Positions 37,945 through 47,568 of a DNA stretch of 64,000 nt are shown here, one piece after another (position 1 is the first letter of the stretch; each line of letters starts with the position of its first letter). A model generated the notes under the pieces. It saw nothing but the letters and a program-made list of their open reading frames with translations, did no database searches and was not told the origin of the DNA. Source of the DNA: Candidatus Chlorobium antarcticum (lineage in GTDB: Bacteria; Bacteroidota; Chlorobiia; Chlorobiales; Chlorobiaceae); the NCBI GenBank assembly GCA_030765725.1, contig JAVCDF010000002.1, positions 124,001 to 188,000 of the forward strand, read 5' to 3'. Both the position numbers and the translations under genes were made by a program.

Positions 37945-38253
37945 TCAATGGATGATGTGCGTTTCGCAGGCTTCTCCATTTTCAAGCGCATCGAGAATTT
38001 CGTCTGCTTTCTCTTCGCTGTCAATTTCACCATACCAGAAGTTTTCCGGATAGATGACCACAATCGGCCCTTTTTCGCAGAGGTTGAGGCAGGCGGTGGC
38101 AGATACGGCGACATCGCTCATGCCGCGGTCGGCTAACTCGCTCTCGAAATAGGGGATCAGGCTGAGCGACTCTTTTTTGTGGCAGATGCCCTGCGGGGCT
38201 CCCTGTGCGCGGAAACTGGCGCATACGAAAATGTGGTGTTTAGGTTTATCCAT
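37945..38253 (-). CDS. thioredoxin-like [2Fe-2S] ferredoxin of the nif operon
   Basis: The 102-residue protein has C11 and C24 in CASFRAQGAPQGIC and C55 and C59 in CLNLCEKGPIVVIYPENFWYG. This C-X12-C and C-X3-C pattern is that of thioredoxin-like 2Fe-2S ferredoxins found next to nif genes in Azotobacter and Clostridium. It is the last gene of the nif operon, 67 bp after nifB. A role in electron supply to cofactor assembly or nitrogenase protection is an inference. Confidence 0.88.
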   Translation of the reverse strand: MDKPKHHIFVCASFRAQGAPQGICHKKESLSLIPYFESELADRGMSDVAVSATACLNLCEKGPIVVIYPENFWYGEIDSEEKADEILDALENGEACETHIIH

Positions 38254-38320
38254 TGAGGTGTTGTTTTTTAATGGTTGTTCGATACTTCCAATACTTCTGC
38301 AGTTCTGTTTCCCCTCTCAG

Positions 38321-39583
38321 CTATCCGCAGCCTCCTCCGGTGCCGCTGCAGGCATGGCGGCTGGTGTTTTTTGTCATGTGGCGGATGTCTTCTCCCCGGA
38401 AGAGCCCTCCGATGGCGTCTTCAATCACTCCTTCAAGCACCATGACTTCCACTCCTGAATCGTTGAGCACTTTTGTGGGTGAGTCTCCAGCTCCGCTTGA
38501 GAGAACCACTTTGCAGTCGCTGAAGAGTTCTGCAAGGGCCGCCCAGCGGTCATTTCTTCCGCCAGGAACGGGTGCTGGACGCGATTCAACGAGTCGGCAT
38601 GTGTCGTTTTCGGGTTCAAAGCCGTAAATGAGAAAACGGTCAGCCTCGCCGAGGTGCTGGTTGACGAGAACTCCTTCCATGCTCGCAACGGCAAGGTAGG
38701 GGCGGTTGTCATCGGGGTTTTTTGGTAGCTTCGAGGCTTCGCTGAGTTTCTCCATCATGGTGTCGCTGTTCATTTGGCCGATAATGCCGACCGCATCGGC
38801 ACGGCAGCGGGCACAGTGCTTCATTTGCGGGAGGTACTCTGAGGTGGTTTTCTGGATTTCAGCCACCATCGCGGGAGTAGGTTCCTCAATGTTTTCAAAC
38901 ACGGTCTCCTTTGTGTTGTAGTAGGGGAGGCAGTTGAGGATGTCGGCTCCGAGGGCAGCCACTGTGCGGGCCACGGTTTCAACATGGTGTTCGTTTACGC
39001 CGGGAATGATGATGGTGTTCACCTTGGCGGTAATGCCGCGCGCCTTGAGTTCTTTGAGTCCTTCAAGCTGTTTGCCGATGAGCAGTTCAGCGGCCTCGAT
39101 GTCGCGGTGCATTTTTTTCTCGTGGCGGACCCATGCGTAGATTTCAGCGCCGACTGCGGGGTCTATGGCGTTGATGGTAATGGTGACATGGCTAACCTCC
39201 AGTTCGGCAAGTTCATCAATATAGGGGAGCAGGTTGAGGCCGTTGGTTGCCACGCAGAGCAGCATTTCGGGATACTCTTTGCGCACAAGGTGCAGGGTTT
39301 CCATTGTCTCGTCGGGGTTGGCGAAGGGGTCGCCAGGGCCCGCAATGCCTACAACGGAGATGTTGGGGGAGAGCTCTACGGCCCCTTTCAGGTAGTGGAG
39401 CGCCTGGCCGGGGGAGAGCAGTTTGCTTGATACTCCGGGGCGGTTCTCGTTCATGCAGTCGAACTTCCTGTTGCAGTAGTTGCACTGGATGTTGCACTTC
39501 GGGGCAACAGGGAGGTGGATGCGGCCGAAGGTGTGGCGCGATGCATCGTTGAAGCAGGGGTGATTTTCTAGTTTAAGTACCAT
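38321..39583 (-). CDS. nifB: nitrogenase cofactor maturase NifB
   Basis: The protein of 420 residues makes NifB-co, the iron-sulfur-carbide core of the nitrogenase cofactor. The radical SAM cysteines C30, C34 and C37 lie in PKCNIQCNYCNRKFDCMNENRPGV. The C-terminal NifX-like domain begins near residue 305 with RPYLAVASMEGVLVNQHLGEADRF. I chose the ATG at 39583, preceded by a GGAGG ribosome site; the track-length reading upstream is nifN in another frame. It follows nifN by 13 bp. Confidence 0.96.
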   Translation of the reverse strand: MVLKLENHPCFNDASRHTFGRIHLPVAPKCNIQCNYCNRKFDCMNENRPGVSSKLLSPGQALHYLKGAVELSPNISVVGIAGPGDPFANPDETMETLHLVRKEYPEMLLCVATNGLNLLPYIDELAELEVSHVTITINAIDPAVGAEIYAWVRHEKKMHRDIEAAELLIGKQLEGLKELKARGITAKVNTIIIPGVNEHHVETVARTVAALGADILNCLPYYNTKETVFENIEEPTPAMVAEIQKTTSEYLPQMKHCARCRADAVGIIGQMNSDTMMEKLSEASKLPKNPDDNRPYLAVASMEGVLVNQHLGEADRFLIYGFEPENDTCRLVESRPAPVPGGRNDRWAALAELFSDCKVVLSSGAGDSPTKVLNDSGVEVMVLEGVIEDAIGGLFRGEDIRHMTKNTSRHACSGTGGGCG

Positions 39584-39596
39584 GTGTTCCTCCCTT

Positions 39597-40949
39597 TTAC
39601 AGATAAGTGTAGCCGATTTCAGAATCATCCTGTCGCTGCTGCAGTACCATGTTGACGATGCGGTCGAAGAGTTCGAGCGTGCCGCGGTACCCAAGGTGGT
39701 GGAGCCGCTGTCCGCCGAACCGGTCGTGAATCGGGAATCCGATCCGCAGCAGCGGGATGCTGTTTTTTCGTGACATTGTATAGCCTTTGCTGTTGCCGAT
39801 AAGGAAGTCGGGGGTGAGGAGTTTGGCTTCGTCTTCAATGTCGACGAAGTCAACACCATCGCGTACCTTGATGCCTGCTTCCTCAAGATCGGGTACCAGC
39901 TCCAGCAGCTTTTTTTTCAGCTGGCCGCTTTTGCCGCCCGAGGCTACCAGTACGGGAACCATGCCGATTTCACGGAGGAAGGCTGTCATGGAGATGACCA
40001 GATCTTCTTCGCCGTAGACGATGACCTTTTTGTCGAAAATATATTTGTGCCCATCAGCATAGGCGTCTACTAGACGGCGGCGCTCGTCATCGTATTTTTC
40101 AGGCTGGGGCTTCTGGCTGATTGTTTCGAGCAGACTGAAAAAACGGTCGGTTTCACGGATGCCGATGGGCATGGGCAGCTGGTAGCGTGTGACCCCGAAC
40201 TTCTCTTCAAGCCAGACTGCGGGTGACTTTGCATCAGCGAGGGTTGAGGTGAATTCAATACTGCCGATGGCGCTGCCGGAAAGCGATATGGCGCTTGCGG
40301 GGGTGCCGCCGGGGGGAATGCGGTGGTACTCTGCCCAGGGACCACCATCAAGCGTTTTGGAGTAGTCAGGCAGCATCATGCAGGGGAGGCTGAAGTCGTC
40401 AAAAATTTCCCGGAGATGACGAAGATCTGCCGGTGAAACCATGTTGGGAAAGAGGTTGACCAGCTGCTGCGGAGTTCCCTGTTCAGCAAGGGTTTCAACT
40501 GCGGCGCGCACGGCTCCATGGAAGCCGTCGATATGGCTGCCCTGATAGCTCGGGGTTGAGGCGTGAATCATCACCGGCATAGGGGAGCCGTTCATGAACT
40601 CCTTTTTGTATTCGCGGAGGATTCCCTTTACATCGTCGCCGATGGTTTCCGACAGGCAGGTTGTGGCCAGTCCGATAACTTCCGGCCGGTACTGCTGGGT
40701 CACATTCTGCAGTCCGAGCTTCAGGTTGCGGCTTCCGCCGAACACGGCCGTATCTTCATTGAAGTTTGAGGAGGCAATGTCGATCGGCTCTTTGTAGTGG
40801 CTGATCAGGTAGCGGCGGATATAGGTTGCACAACCCTGTGAGCCATGCAGGAAGGGAACGCAGTTTTCAATGCCCCTGAATGCCAGGCATGCGCCAAGAG
40901 GGTTGCAGAGTTTGCATGCGTTCTGGGTTGCGGTTTTTGCGTGTTTCAT
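39597..40949 (-). CDS. nifN: nitrogenase cofactor scaffold subunit NifN
   Basis: The 450-residue protein forms the NifEN scaffold where the cofactor precursor is matured. It is a NifK paralogue: CKLCNPLGACLAFRGIENCVPFLHGSQGCATYIRRYLISHYKEP, TTCLSETIGDD and STPSYQGSHIDGF. The ending YRGTLELFDRIVNMVLQ matches NifK-type C-termini. I chose the ATG at 40949, which overlaps the nifE stop as ATGA. Start at 40982 would only add 11 residues from the nifE frame. Confidence 0.95.
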   Translation of the reverse strand: MKHAKTATQNACKLCNPLGACLAFRGIENCVPFLHGSQGCATYIRRYLISHYKEPIDIASSNFNEDTAVFGGSRNLKLGLQNVTQQYRPEVIGLATTCLSETIGDDVKGILREYKKEFMNGSPMPVMIHASTPSYQGSHIDGFHGAVRAAVETLAEQGTPQQLVNLFPNMVSPADLRHLREIFDDFSLPCMMLPDYSKTLDGGPWAEYHRIPPGGTPASAISLSGSAIGSIEFTSTLADAKSPAVWLEEKFGVTRYQLPMPIGIRETDRFFSLLETISQKPQPEKYDDERRRLVDAYADGHKYIFDKKVIVYGEEDLVISMTAFLREIGMVPVLVASGGKSGQLKKKLLELVPDLEEAGIKVRDGVDFVDIEDEAKLLTPDFLIGNSKGYTMSRKNSIPLLRIGFPIHDRFGGQRLHHLGYRGTLELFDRIVNMVLQQRQDDSEIGYTYL

Positions 40950-42307
40950 TTCAGTCCTCCTTTTCTCGGAGCGAACTGCCATACCGGGCTCATGACGGAC
41001 TGGTATACTTCAAGGGCGAAGTTGTACATGCCGATAAAGCCGGCCAGCGGAATTTTCCGTTCGTGGTTGTGGTCGCAGAATGCCACCCCGAGCTTGAAGG
41101 CTATGGGGCGTTCCTTGACGCCGCCTATCAGAAGGTCGGCATCTTTTTCAAGAATGAATTTCGACAGCTCCACCGGGTTTGAATCGTCAACAATGATGGT
41201 TCCTTCGTCGCACATCTCTTTGAGGTTACGGTAGTCTTCACTGTTTCCGGTTTGTGAGCCGGCCAGCACCACCGACATGCCCAGCGAACGAAGTGCCTTG
41301 ATGAGCGAGAAGGTTTTGAATGCGCCGCCTACATAGATGGCCGCTTTTTTGCCACTCAGTGCCGCCTTGAATTTCTGCAGCTGTGGGTAGAGAGTTTCTA
41401 CTTCGCTTTTGACAATCTCCCTTGCCTTGTCCATGATATCTGGCCTATCGGGAAAAAGTTTTGCCACATCATACAGTGCGCTTGCCATGTCTTCAATGCC
41501 GAAGTAGGAGACCCGGATGAAGGGAATGCCATATTTCTCCTCCATATCTTTGGCAAGGGAGGTCATGGAGCCAGAGCACTGCACCACATTGAGCGAGGCG
41601 CCATGGGCTTTTCGTATGGCGTCAACGCGGCCGTCGCCGGTCAAGGTGGAGACGACCTGAATTCCCATTTTTTCGTAGTATTCGCGGATGATCCAGGCTT
41701 CACCGGCAAGGTTGAATTCGCCGAGAATGTTAAGGCTGTAAGGGCTGATGTCATCCGTTTCGCCGGTGCCCACCAGTTTCATCAGGGAAATGCACGCGGC
41801 CCGGTAGCCGTCTTTCTTGGTTCCCTTGAACCCTTCCGAGTGCACGGGAAGGACGGGTATACCGGTCTCTTTTGCCACTTTTCTGCAGACCGCATCAATG
41901 TCGTCGCCGATGAGGCCGATAATGCAGGTTGAGTATATGAAGGCCGCTTTGGGACTGTACTGCTCTATAAGTTCAATAAGCGAGGCGTAGAGTTTTTTTT
42001 CTCCTCCGAAGATGACATCGGTTTCCTGGAGGTCGGTGGAAAAACTGAGTCTGTGGAGTTCGGGGCCCGATGAAACCGAACCGCGGATGTCCCATGTATA
42101 GGCGGCACAGCCGATTGGGCCGTGAACCAGGTGTAGGGCATCGGCCACAGGATAGAGGACGACCCGTGAACCGCAGAAGACGCAGGCCCTCTGGCTGACG
42201 GATCCTGAAAGACTGGTGGTTTCGCAGGAGATGTCAAACGCTGCGCCGCCATCTTTCTTTTCAAAGATCTGTTTTTCTCTCTCTTTGAGAATCTGAATCT
42301 GTTCCAT
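40946..42307 (-). CDS. nifE: nitrogenase cofactor scaffold subunit NifE
   Basis: The 453-residue NifD paralogue pairs with NifN. Motifs are RACVFCGSRVVLYPVADALHLVHGPIGCAAYTWDIRGS, FSTDLQETDVIFGGEKKL, YSTCIIGLIGDDID and VQCSGSMTSLAKDMEEKYGIPFIRVSYFG. It lacks the histidine loop that holds FeMo-co in NifD, as expected for NifE. A 9-bp hairpin lies in the gap to nifK upstream. Confidence 0.95.
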   Translation of the reverse strand: MEQIQILKEREKQIFEKKDGGAAFDISCETTSLSGSVSQRACVFCGSRVVLYPVADALHLVHGPIGCAAYTWDIRGSVSSGPELHRLSFSTDLQETDVIFGGEKKLYASLIELIEQYSPKAAFIYSTCIIGLIGDDIDAVCRKVAKETGIPVLPVHSEGFKGTKKDGYRAACISLMKLVGTGETDDISPYSLNILGEFNLAGEAWIIREYYEKMGIQVVSTLTGDGRVDAIRKAHGASLNVVQCSGSMTSLAKDMEEKYGIPFIRVSYFGIEDMASALYDVAKLFPDRPDIMDKAREIVKSEVETLYPQLQKFKAALSGKKAAIYVGGAFKTFSLIKALRSLGMSVVLAGSQTGNSEDYRNLKEMCDEGTIIVDDSNPVELSKFILEKDADLLIGGVKERPIAFKLGVAFCDHNHERKIPLAGFIGMYNFALEVYQSVMSPVWQFAPRKGGLK

Positions 42308-42366
42308 GGCAGGCGTTCCTTGTTAAAGATGTTTCTTCTTCTTTCACTCCTTTCGTTTCCTTCAAG

Positions 42367-42389
42367 GTGCCTCCGCGGTTCGGAGGCAC
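42367..42389. other. perfect 9-bp hairpin between nifK and nifE
   Basis: The arms GTGCCTCCG (42367-42375) and CGGAGGCAC (42381-42389) close a 5-base loop. No T-run follows on the minus strand, so it is not a terminator. It may protect the 3' end of a nifHDK message or act as a processing site, giving more structural subunits than scaffold. Confidence 0.65.
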
Positions 42390-42404
42390 TCGTTGGGGAA
42401 GGTG

Positions 42405-43784
42405 TTACATGACCAGTTCGAACTTCTCTTCGGGTGCTTCACGGTCCTGACGGTCCATGATGACGCCGAGGATTTTTTCAACCAGCCTGAGGCCGCCGCT
42501 GTACCCGACCGAGGGGAAGTAGCTGTGGCCGATGCGGTCGACAATCGGGAACCCGAAGCGGATGAAGGGAATGTTTTCATCGCGGGCGATGTATTTCCCG
42601 TAGCTATTTCCGATCAAGAGATCAACCGGTTCATTCTTCATCCACTGGTGGAGCAGGAATGTGTCGGCGCCGAGGCCGTTGCGGAAGTTGGCTCCGGGTG
42701 ATCGTTCAAGGATTTCCGCCATCCGCTTTTCAAACCTTTTGCCTGGGGTGCCGCTGACAATGTGAATCGGCTTCATGCCGAGGTCGAGCAGGAACTCGGT
42801 AAGAGGAATGATTTGGTCGGGGTCGCCGAACAGCGCTACCTTTTTGCCGTAGAAGTACTGGTCCATGTCGGTCATGGCGTCAAGCAGGCGGCCGCGCTCG
42901 CTGGTGATTTCGTCAGGTACCGACACGCCTGCCGCTTTCGAGAGCGCCATGATGAAGCGGTCGGTTGCGGATAGGCCGATGGGTATGTCGACGGTTTCAA
43001 ACGGCACGCCGAATTTCTTGTCGAGCGCAATGGCTGCGGGTTCAGCGCTGATGCAGCCGAGAGCAATTGAAGAGAGGCTGTCACCGGTGCTTTTAAGCTC
43101 CGGGATGGTGACGCCGCCTTTCGGGTAGAACTCGTGTTTTCCTGTCTGCGGTGCATCAAGAACATCAGAAGTGTCGGGGAAGAGGACGATTTTGGCGCCC
43201 AGTTCTTTCGATATCTTTTTGATTTCGCGCATGTCGGAAGGTTCCATCCATCCGGCAATCAGGTTGACCTGCTCTTTCTTTTCGCCTGTGGATTCAGCGA
43301 ACTGTCCAGCCATGCCGGTAACCATGTTGGCGTAGCCGGTGACATGCGAGCCGATAAAGCTCGGCGTGCTTGCATAGATGACATGTTTGCCTTCCGGAAT
43401 CTTGCCGTCATCGGCTGCCTTTTTGGTGATCTGGTGAAGATCGTCACCGATGGTTTCCGACAGGCAGGTGGAATGCACCGCAATGATGTCGGGGTCGTAG
43501 ACCGAAAAGATGGTGTCAATGGCAGTGAGCAGGTTGGACTGTCCGCCGAACACCGAAGCACCTTCGGTAAACGAGCTGGTGGCAGCCATTACGGGCTCCT
43601 TGTAGTGACGGGTGAGCATGCTGCGGTGGTATGCGCAGCAGCCCTGTGAACCATGGCTGTGAGGTAGGCAGCCATGAATGCCGAGTGCTGCATAGAGGGC
43701 TCCGACCGGTTGGCATGTTTTAGCCGGGTTGATCGTCAGCCCCTCGCGCACTTTAACCTCTTTTGTGGTGTGTCGTAATAGCAT
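42405..43784 (-). CDS. nifK: nitrogenase MoFe protein beta subunit
   Basis: The 459-residue protein is the beta subunit of dinitrogenase and binds half of each P-cluster. The ligand cysteines are in INPAKTCQPVGALYAALGIHGCLPHSHGSQGCCAYHRS and in HSTCLSETIGDDLHQI. It lacks the N-terminal extension of proteobacterial NifK (about 520 residues), as in Clostridium and methanogens. YSGGLRLVEKILGVIMDRQ lies near the end. It lies 26 bp after nifD. Confidence 0.96.
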   Translation of the reverse strand: MLLRHTTKEVKVREGLTINPAKTCQPVGALYAALGIHGCLPHSHGSQGCCAYHRSMLTRHYKEPVMAATSSFTEGASVFGGQSNLLTAIDTIFSVYDPDIIAVHSTCLSETIGDDLHQITKKAADDGKIPEGKHVIYASTPSFIGSHVTGYANMVTGMAGQFAESTGEKKEQVNLIAGWMEPSDMREIKKISKELGAKIVLFPDTSDVLDAPQTGKHEFYPKGGVTIPELKSTGDSLSSIALGCISAEPAAIALDKKFGVPFETVDIPIGLSATDRFIMALSKAAGVSVPDEITSERGRLLDAMTDMDQYFYGKKVALFGDPDQIIPLTEFLLDLGMKPIHIVSGTPGKRFEKRMAEILERSPGANFRNGLGADTFLLHQWMKNEPVDLLIGNSYGKYIARDENIPFIRFGFPIVDRIGHSYFPSVGYSGGLRLVEKILGVIMDRQDREAPEEKFELVM

Positions 43785-43810
43785 AATGGAATAGTCTCCG
43801 TTTTCCTGGG

Positions 43811-45451
43811 TTACTGGGTGACATACGAGGCGCTGAGCGACTCTTTTTCACTGTCTGCGGTTTTCTGCCACGGTGCCTTGATGAGCTTCCAAACAGGATT
43901 GTTCACCATGCGGTCAATGTCGCGATAGAAGTTTATAGCACCTTCAAATCCGGTGTAGGGACCGCCGTAATCGTAGCTGTGAAGCTGCTTGAGGGGGACA
44001 CCCATTTTCTGCACCACATATTTTTCCTTGATGCCTGCGCAGAAGATGTCAGGCTTGTAGATCTCAATGAGCTTTTCTGATTCGTAGTGGCTGATGTCGT
44101 CAACGACCAGCGACTTTTTCATCATCTGCTTCATCATGCCCTCGTAGCTGTTGATTTCGAGTCCCTTGGCTTTCAGCTCCTCAAGCTCCGCTTCGCTTTT
44201 GCGCGGCTTGTAGAGTTCTGGATCGGCTTCCACCTTCAGTTCTTCAATGTTTTTACTGTCGGCGTCCACCTTGATGCCGGGCAGCACTTCACGGCCTTCG
44301 TAATCGTCGCGGTGGGCAAACTCGTAGCCAGCTGCAACCGTTTTCATGCCGAGCTCACTGAAGAGATCCTGATAGTGGTGAGCGCGCGATCCGCCGACAA
44401 ACAGCATGGCAGTTTTGCCGCTGGTTCTGGGAAGAATCTCGTCTATCACCGCTTTCACCTTCGGCATCTCCTCCTTGATGACCTCTTCAACTTTTGCCTT
44501 GAGTTCAGCATCGCCGAAATATTCGGCTATCCTGCGCAACGACTTCGCGCTCGACTCGGCCCCGATAAAGTTGATCTTCATCCAGGGAATGCCGTATTTG
44601 GCCTCCATCATCTCACCCATGTAGTTGATGGAACGGTGGCACATGATTGCATTCAAATCGGCCATGTGGGCGTTCTCAAGCTGACCGACCGTTGAGTTGC
44701 CGCTGAACGAGGAGTTGATTGTGATGCCACACTTGTTGAAGATGCGCTCGATTTCAAACGCGTCGCCGCCGATGTTGTACTCACCGAGTAGATTGAGCTT
44801 GAATTTGCCCTCCTTTTTCTCGTTGTTCCGGCCGACCATGTGCTTGAAGATGCCGTTGTTGGCTATATGGTGTCCTGCCGACTGGCTGACGCCGCGGTAG
44901 CCTTCGCAGCTGAAGCCGAACACATTGCAGTCGCCGAACTTTTCTTTCATCTCGCGCGATGCGGCATGCACATCATCACCAATCAGCCCTACGGGGCAGG
45001 TTGAGAAGATGGCTATGGCCTTGGGATGGAAGAGGTCATAGGCCTCCTGGATTGCAACCTTCAGCTTTTTTTCACCACCGAACACAATGTTCTCTTCCTG
45101 CATGTCGGTTGAGAAGCAGTAGGTGATGAAGTTTGCATCCTCTGGTGTTTCAGGTTTGGTCTGGTTGCGCCGGGTAAGCCAGCTGTAGAAACCGCAGCCG
45201 ATGGGACCGTGCGTAATGTTGACAACATCGCGGGTCGGTCCGAGCACAACACCCTTGCAGCCTGCATAGGAGCATCCCCGCTGGGTGATGATGCCCGGTA
45301 CGGTGCGCACATTGGCCTGAACCTCAGGGACGGTTTCCGGGTCATTGATGATGATGGACTTGTTGCGCTTTTTGGCAACCTTGGCCGGGTATTTCTCAAT
45401 CAGTTCCTCCCTGACCTGGGAAGGATCCGGGAATTGGGTTTTCGACTCCAT
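43811..45451 (-). CDS. nifD: nitrogenase MoFe protein alpha subunit
   Basis: The 546-residue catalytic subunit holds the FeMo cofactor. P-cluster cysteines are in RGCSYAGCKGVVLGPTRDVVNITHGPIGC and FSTCPVGLIGDDVHA. The cofactor cysteine is in IMCHRSINYMGEMMEAKYGIPWM and the cofactor histidine in LKQLHSYDYGGPYTGFEGA. An insertion of about 50 residues (KVDADSKNIEELKVEADPEL to EGMMKQMMKKSLVV) sits in the middle, as in Clostridium and Chlorobium NifD. The residues fit molybdenum and not vanadium or iron-only nitrogenase. Confidence 0.97.
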   Translation of the reverse strand: MESKTQFPDPSQVREELIEKYPAKVAKKRNKSIIINDPETVPEVQANVRTVPGIITQRGCSYAGCKGVVLGPTRDVVNITHGPIGCGFYSWLTRRNQTKPETPEDANFITYCFSTDMQEENIVFGGEKKLKVAIQEAYDLFHPKAIAIFSTCPVGLIGDDVHAASREMKEKFGDCNVFGFSCEGYRGVSQSAGHHIANNGIFKHMVGRNNEKKEGKFKLNLLGEYNIGGDAFEIERIFNKCGITINSSFSGNSTVGQLENAHMADLNAIMCHRSINYMGEMMEAKYGIPWMKINFIGAESSAKSLRRIAEYFGDAELKAKVEEVIKEEMPKVKAVIDEILPRTSGKTAMLFVGGSRAHHYQDLFSELGMKTVAAGYEFAHRDDYEGREVLPGIKVDADSKNIEELKVEADPELYKPRKSEAELEELKAKGLEINSYEGMMKQMMKKSLVVDDISHYESEKLIEIYKPDIFCAGIKEKYVVQKMGVPLKQLHSYDYGGPYTGFEGAINFYRDIDRMVNNPVWKLIKAPWQKTADSEKESLSASYVTQ

Positions 45452-45490
45452 GTAAATTTCTCCGTTTACACCTGTGTTGATGATAGTTCT

Positions 45491-45868
45491 TCAGTTCAGG
45501 GCAAGGTCGCCCGCTTCGCCTGTTCGTACCCTGATTGTTTCTGTTATCGGGGTGACGAAGATTTTGCCGTCTCCGGGTTTGCCTGTCTGGTTTGTCTTGA
45601 TGATGGTGTCAATGGCCATCTGGCACTGATCATCGGGCACGACAACGGTCAGGATCCGCTTTGCCACCAGCCTCGGCGCATTGCCAAGCTGTGCGATTGC
45701 TTCGGGATGTCCCTCCTCGGCTCCATGAAGAATGTCGAAATGAACCTGTCCTTTGCCCCGACCCATGACCCGTCCGGTTGCGGTGAAGCCCGGTATACCG
45801 GCCTCGACGAGTGCCTTTTTGGTCGCGTTCACCATGTTGATCCGTATGACTGAAATGATTTCTTTCAT
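45491..45868 (-). CDS. nifI2: nitrogenase PII-like regulator NifI2
   Basis: The 125-residue PII homologue starts MKEIISVIRINMVNATKKALVEAG and includes GFTATGRVMGRGKGQ and an ending with GDGKIFVTPITETIRVRTGE. In methanogens the NifI1-NifI2 pair binds dinitrogenase and turns it off when ammonium appears, under control of 2-oxoglutarate. The place between nifH and nifD is the diagnostic position. Its start abuts the stop of nifI1. Confidence 0.93.
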   Translation of the reverse strand: MKEIISVIRINMVNATKKALVEAGIPGFTATGRVMGRGKGQVHFDILHGAEEGHPEAIAQLGNAPRLVAKRILTVVVPDDQCQMAIDTIIKTNQTGKPGDGKIFVTPITETIRVRTGEAGDLALN

Positions 45869-46225
45869 TCAAGCCTCCTTTGCTGCTGCCAGCGTCGGTT
45901 CACTTTCCTGTATGCCGGTGCTGATGGTGTAAACCTCTTCAACGGCTGAGACGAAGATCTTTCCGTCGCCGAACTTGCCCTCACCCGTGCTTTTGGCGTT
46001 GTCGAGAATTGACTGGATCACAAAGTCTTTGTCGGCGTCGGGCACAACGGTGAAGAGCATCTCTTTGGGGAGTTCGTCGTAGACGACATCACCTACCCTC
46101 AGTCCGCGCTGTTTGCCGCGCCCCACAACCGAGATTTTCGTGATTGCCGGGTAACCTGCATCGAGCAGCCCCTGCATAACCTCGTGTACTTTTTCGGGTC
46201 TGACGATTGTTCTGATCATTAACAT
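45869..46225 (-). CDS. nifI1: nitrogenase PII-like regulator NifI1
   Basis: The 118-residue PII homologue reads MIRTIVRPEKVHEVMQGLLDAGYPAITKISVVGRGKQRGLRVGDVVYDELPKEML in pieces typical of NifI1, with GDGKIFVSAVEEVYTISTG near the end. A start two codons inside (MIRTIV) is as likely as the one at 46225. It follows nifH by 20 bp. With NifI2 it would give fast switch-off of nitrogenase without covalent modification. Confidence 0.93.
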   Translation of the reverse strand: MLMIRTIVRPEKVHEVMQGLLDAGYPAITKISVVGRGKQRGLRVGDVVYDELPKEMLFTVVPDADKDFVIQSILDNAKSTGEGKFGDGKIFVSAVEEVYTISTGIQESEPTLAAAKEA

Positions 46226-46245
46226 ATCTGTATACTCCCTTGTTA

Positions 46246-47082
<837 letters not shown>

Positions 47083-47158
47083 TTAAGGTTATTATTGACT
47101 TTTCTTTAAACTATTAAGGATTAATTGATCTGCATCCTGAATAGTTATGGTTTTTAAC

Positions 47159-47174
47159 TGCAAGATGCGTGCCA
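47159..47174 (-). promoter_or_regulatory. sigma-54 promoter of the nif operon
   Basis: Read on the minus strand, TGGCAC-N5-TTGCA is a near-perfect -24/-12 element. The expected start point is about position 47147, giving a nifH leader of about 75 bases. It requires an activator with an AAA+ domain, which is encoded just upstream. Confidence 0.9.
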
Positions 47175-47176
47175 AA

Positions 47177-47200
47177 CTTTGTGAATTGTGGACCACAAAG
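47177..47200. promoter_or_regulatory. dyad directly upstream of the -24 element
   Basis: CTTTGTG (47177-47183) and CACAAAG (47194-47200) are separated by 10 bases, and a second palindrome TTGTGG-A-CCACAA lies inside. The spacing is not the NifA TGT-N10-ACA site. Bound protein here would touch sigma-54 polymerase, so a repressor site is possible. Confidence 0.4.
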
Positions 47201-47568
47201 GGTCGCGGGGCTGCGGGAGCTGCGGGGAGGACTATGAAGAGAGGGCTGGGGGAGTCCGGGGAAAAATCGTTTTTTTCTGACAGCTAGTTTTTGTGGTGTA
47301 TTGCGTTACAGTTTTACAGTTTTTCGTCCTACCATTTCGTAGGATGGGTGTTCTTTCTACGAAATGGTAGGTATTCTGGTGGGTGATGCGTCGGGCGGTT
47401 GTTCAGAAGGCAGTCGCTGCTGCGGTTTGAAGTGGGAAAAGGGGGTATGGGTGAATAATGGAGCGGCAGCGGTGAAGGGGATTGCGGTGCGCTGAGGGGA
47501 AAGCTACATTTTTGTAGGCCTCTCGTTACTCTTGTGCCTTTGGTGTTGGCAGGGGGTGAGGTTGGGGG
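47201..47568. other. upstream region of the nif operon
   Basis: This is the outer part of a 498-bp gap between nifH and the activator gene, the only gap over 300 bases without a gene. Besides the upstream dyads at 47328-47371 it has G-rich stretches near 47205-47260 and repeated TTACAG near 47305-47320. I see no open reading frame with family character and no RNA gene. Confidence 0.6.
47328..47371. promoter_or_regulatory. paired TAC-N6-GTA dyads, candidate upstream activator sites
   Basis: CCTACCATTTCGTAG (47328-47342) and its exact reverse complement (47357-47371) form a 15-bp inverted repeat with a 14-base spacer. Each arm is itself a dyad of the form CTAC-N6-GTAG. The centres lie about 190 and 215 bp before the expected nifH start, a normal distance for an enhancer of sigma-54. 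The motif resembles the VnfA-type site (GTAC-N6-GTAC, from memory) more than the NifA site. Confidence 0.6.
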
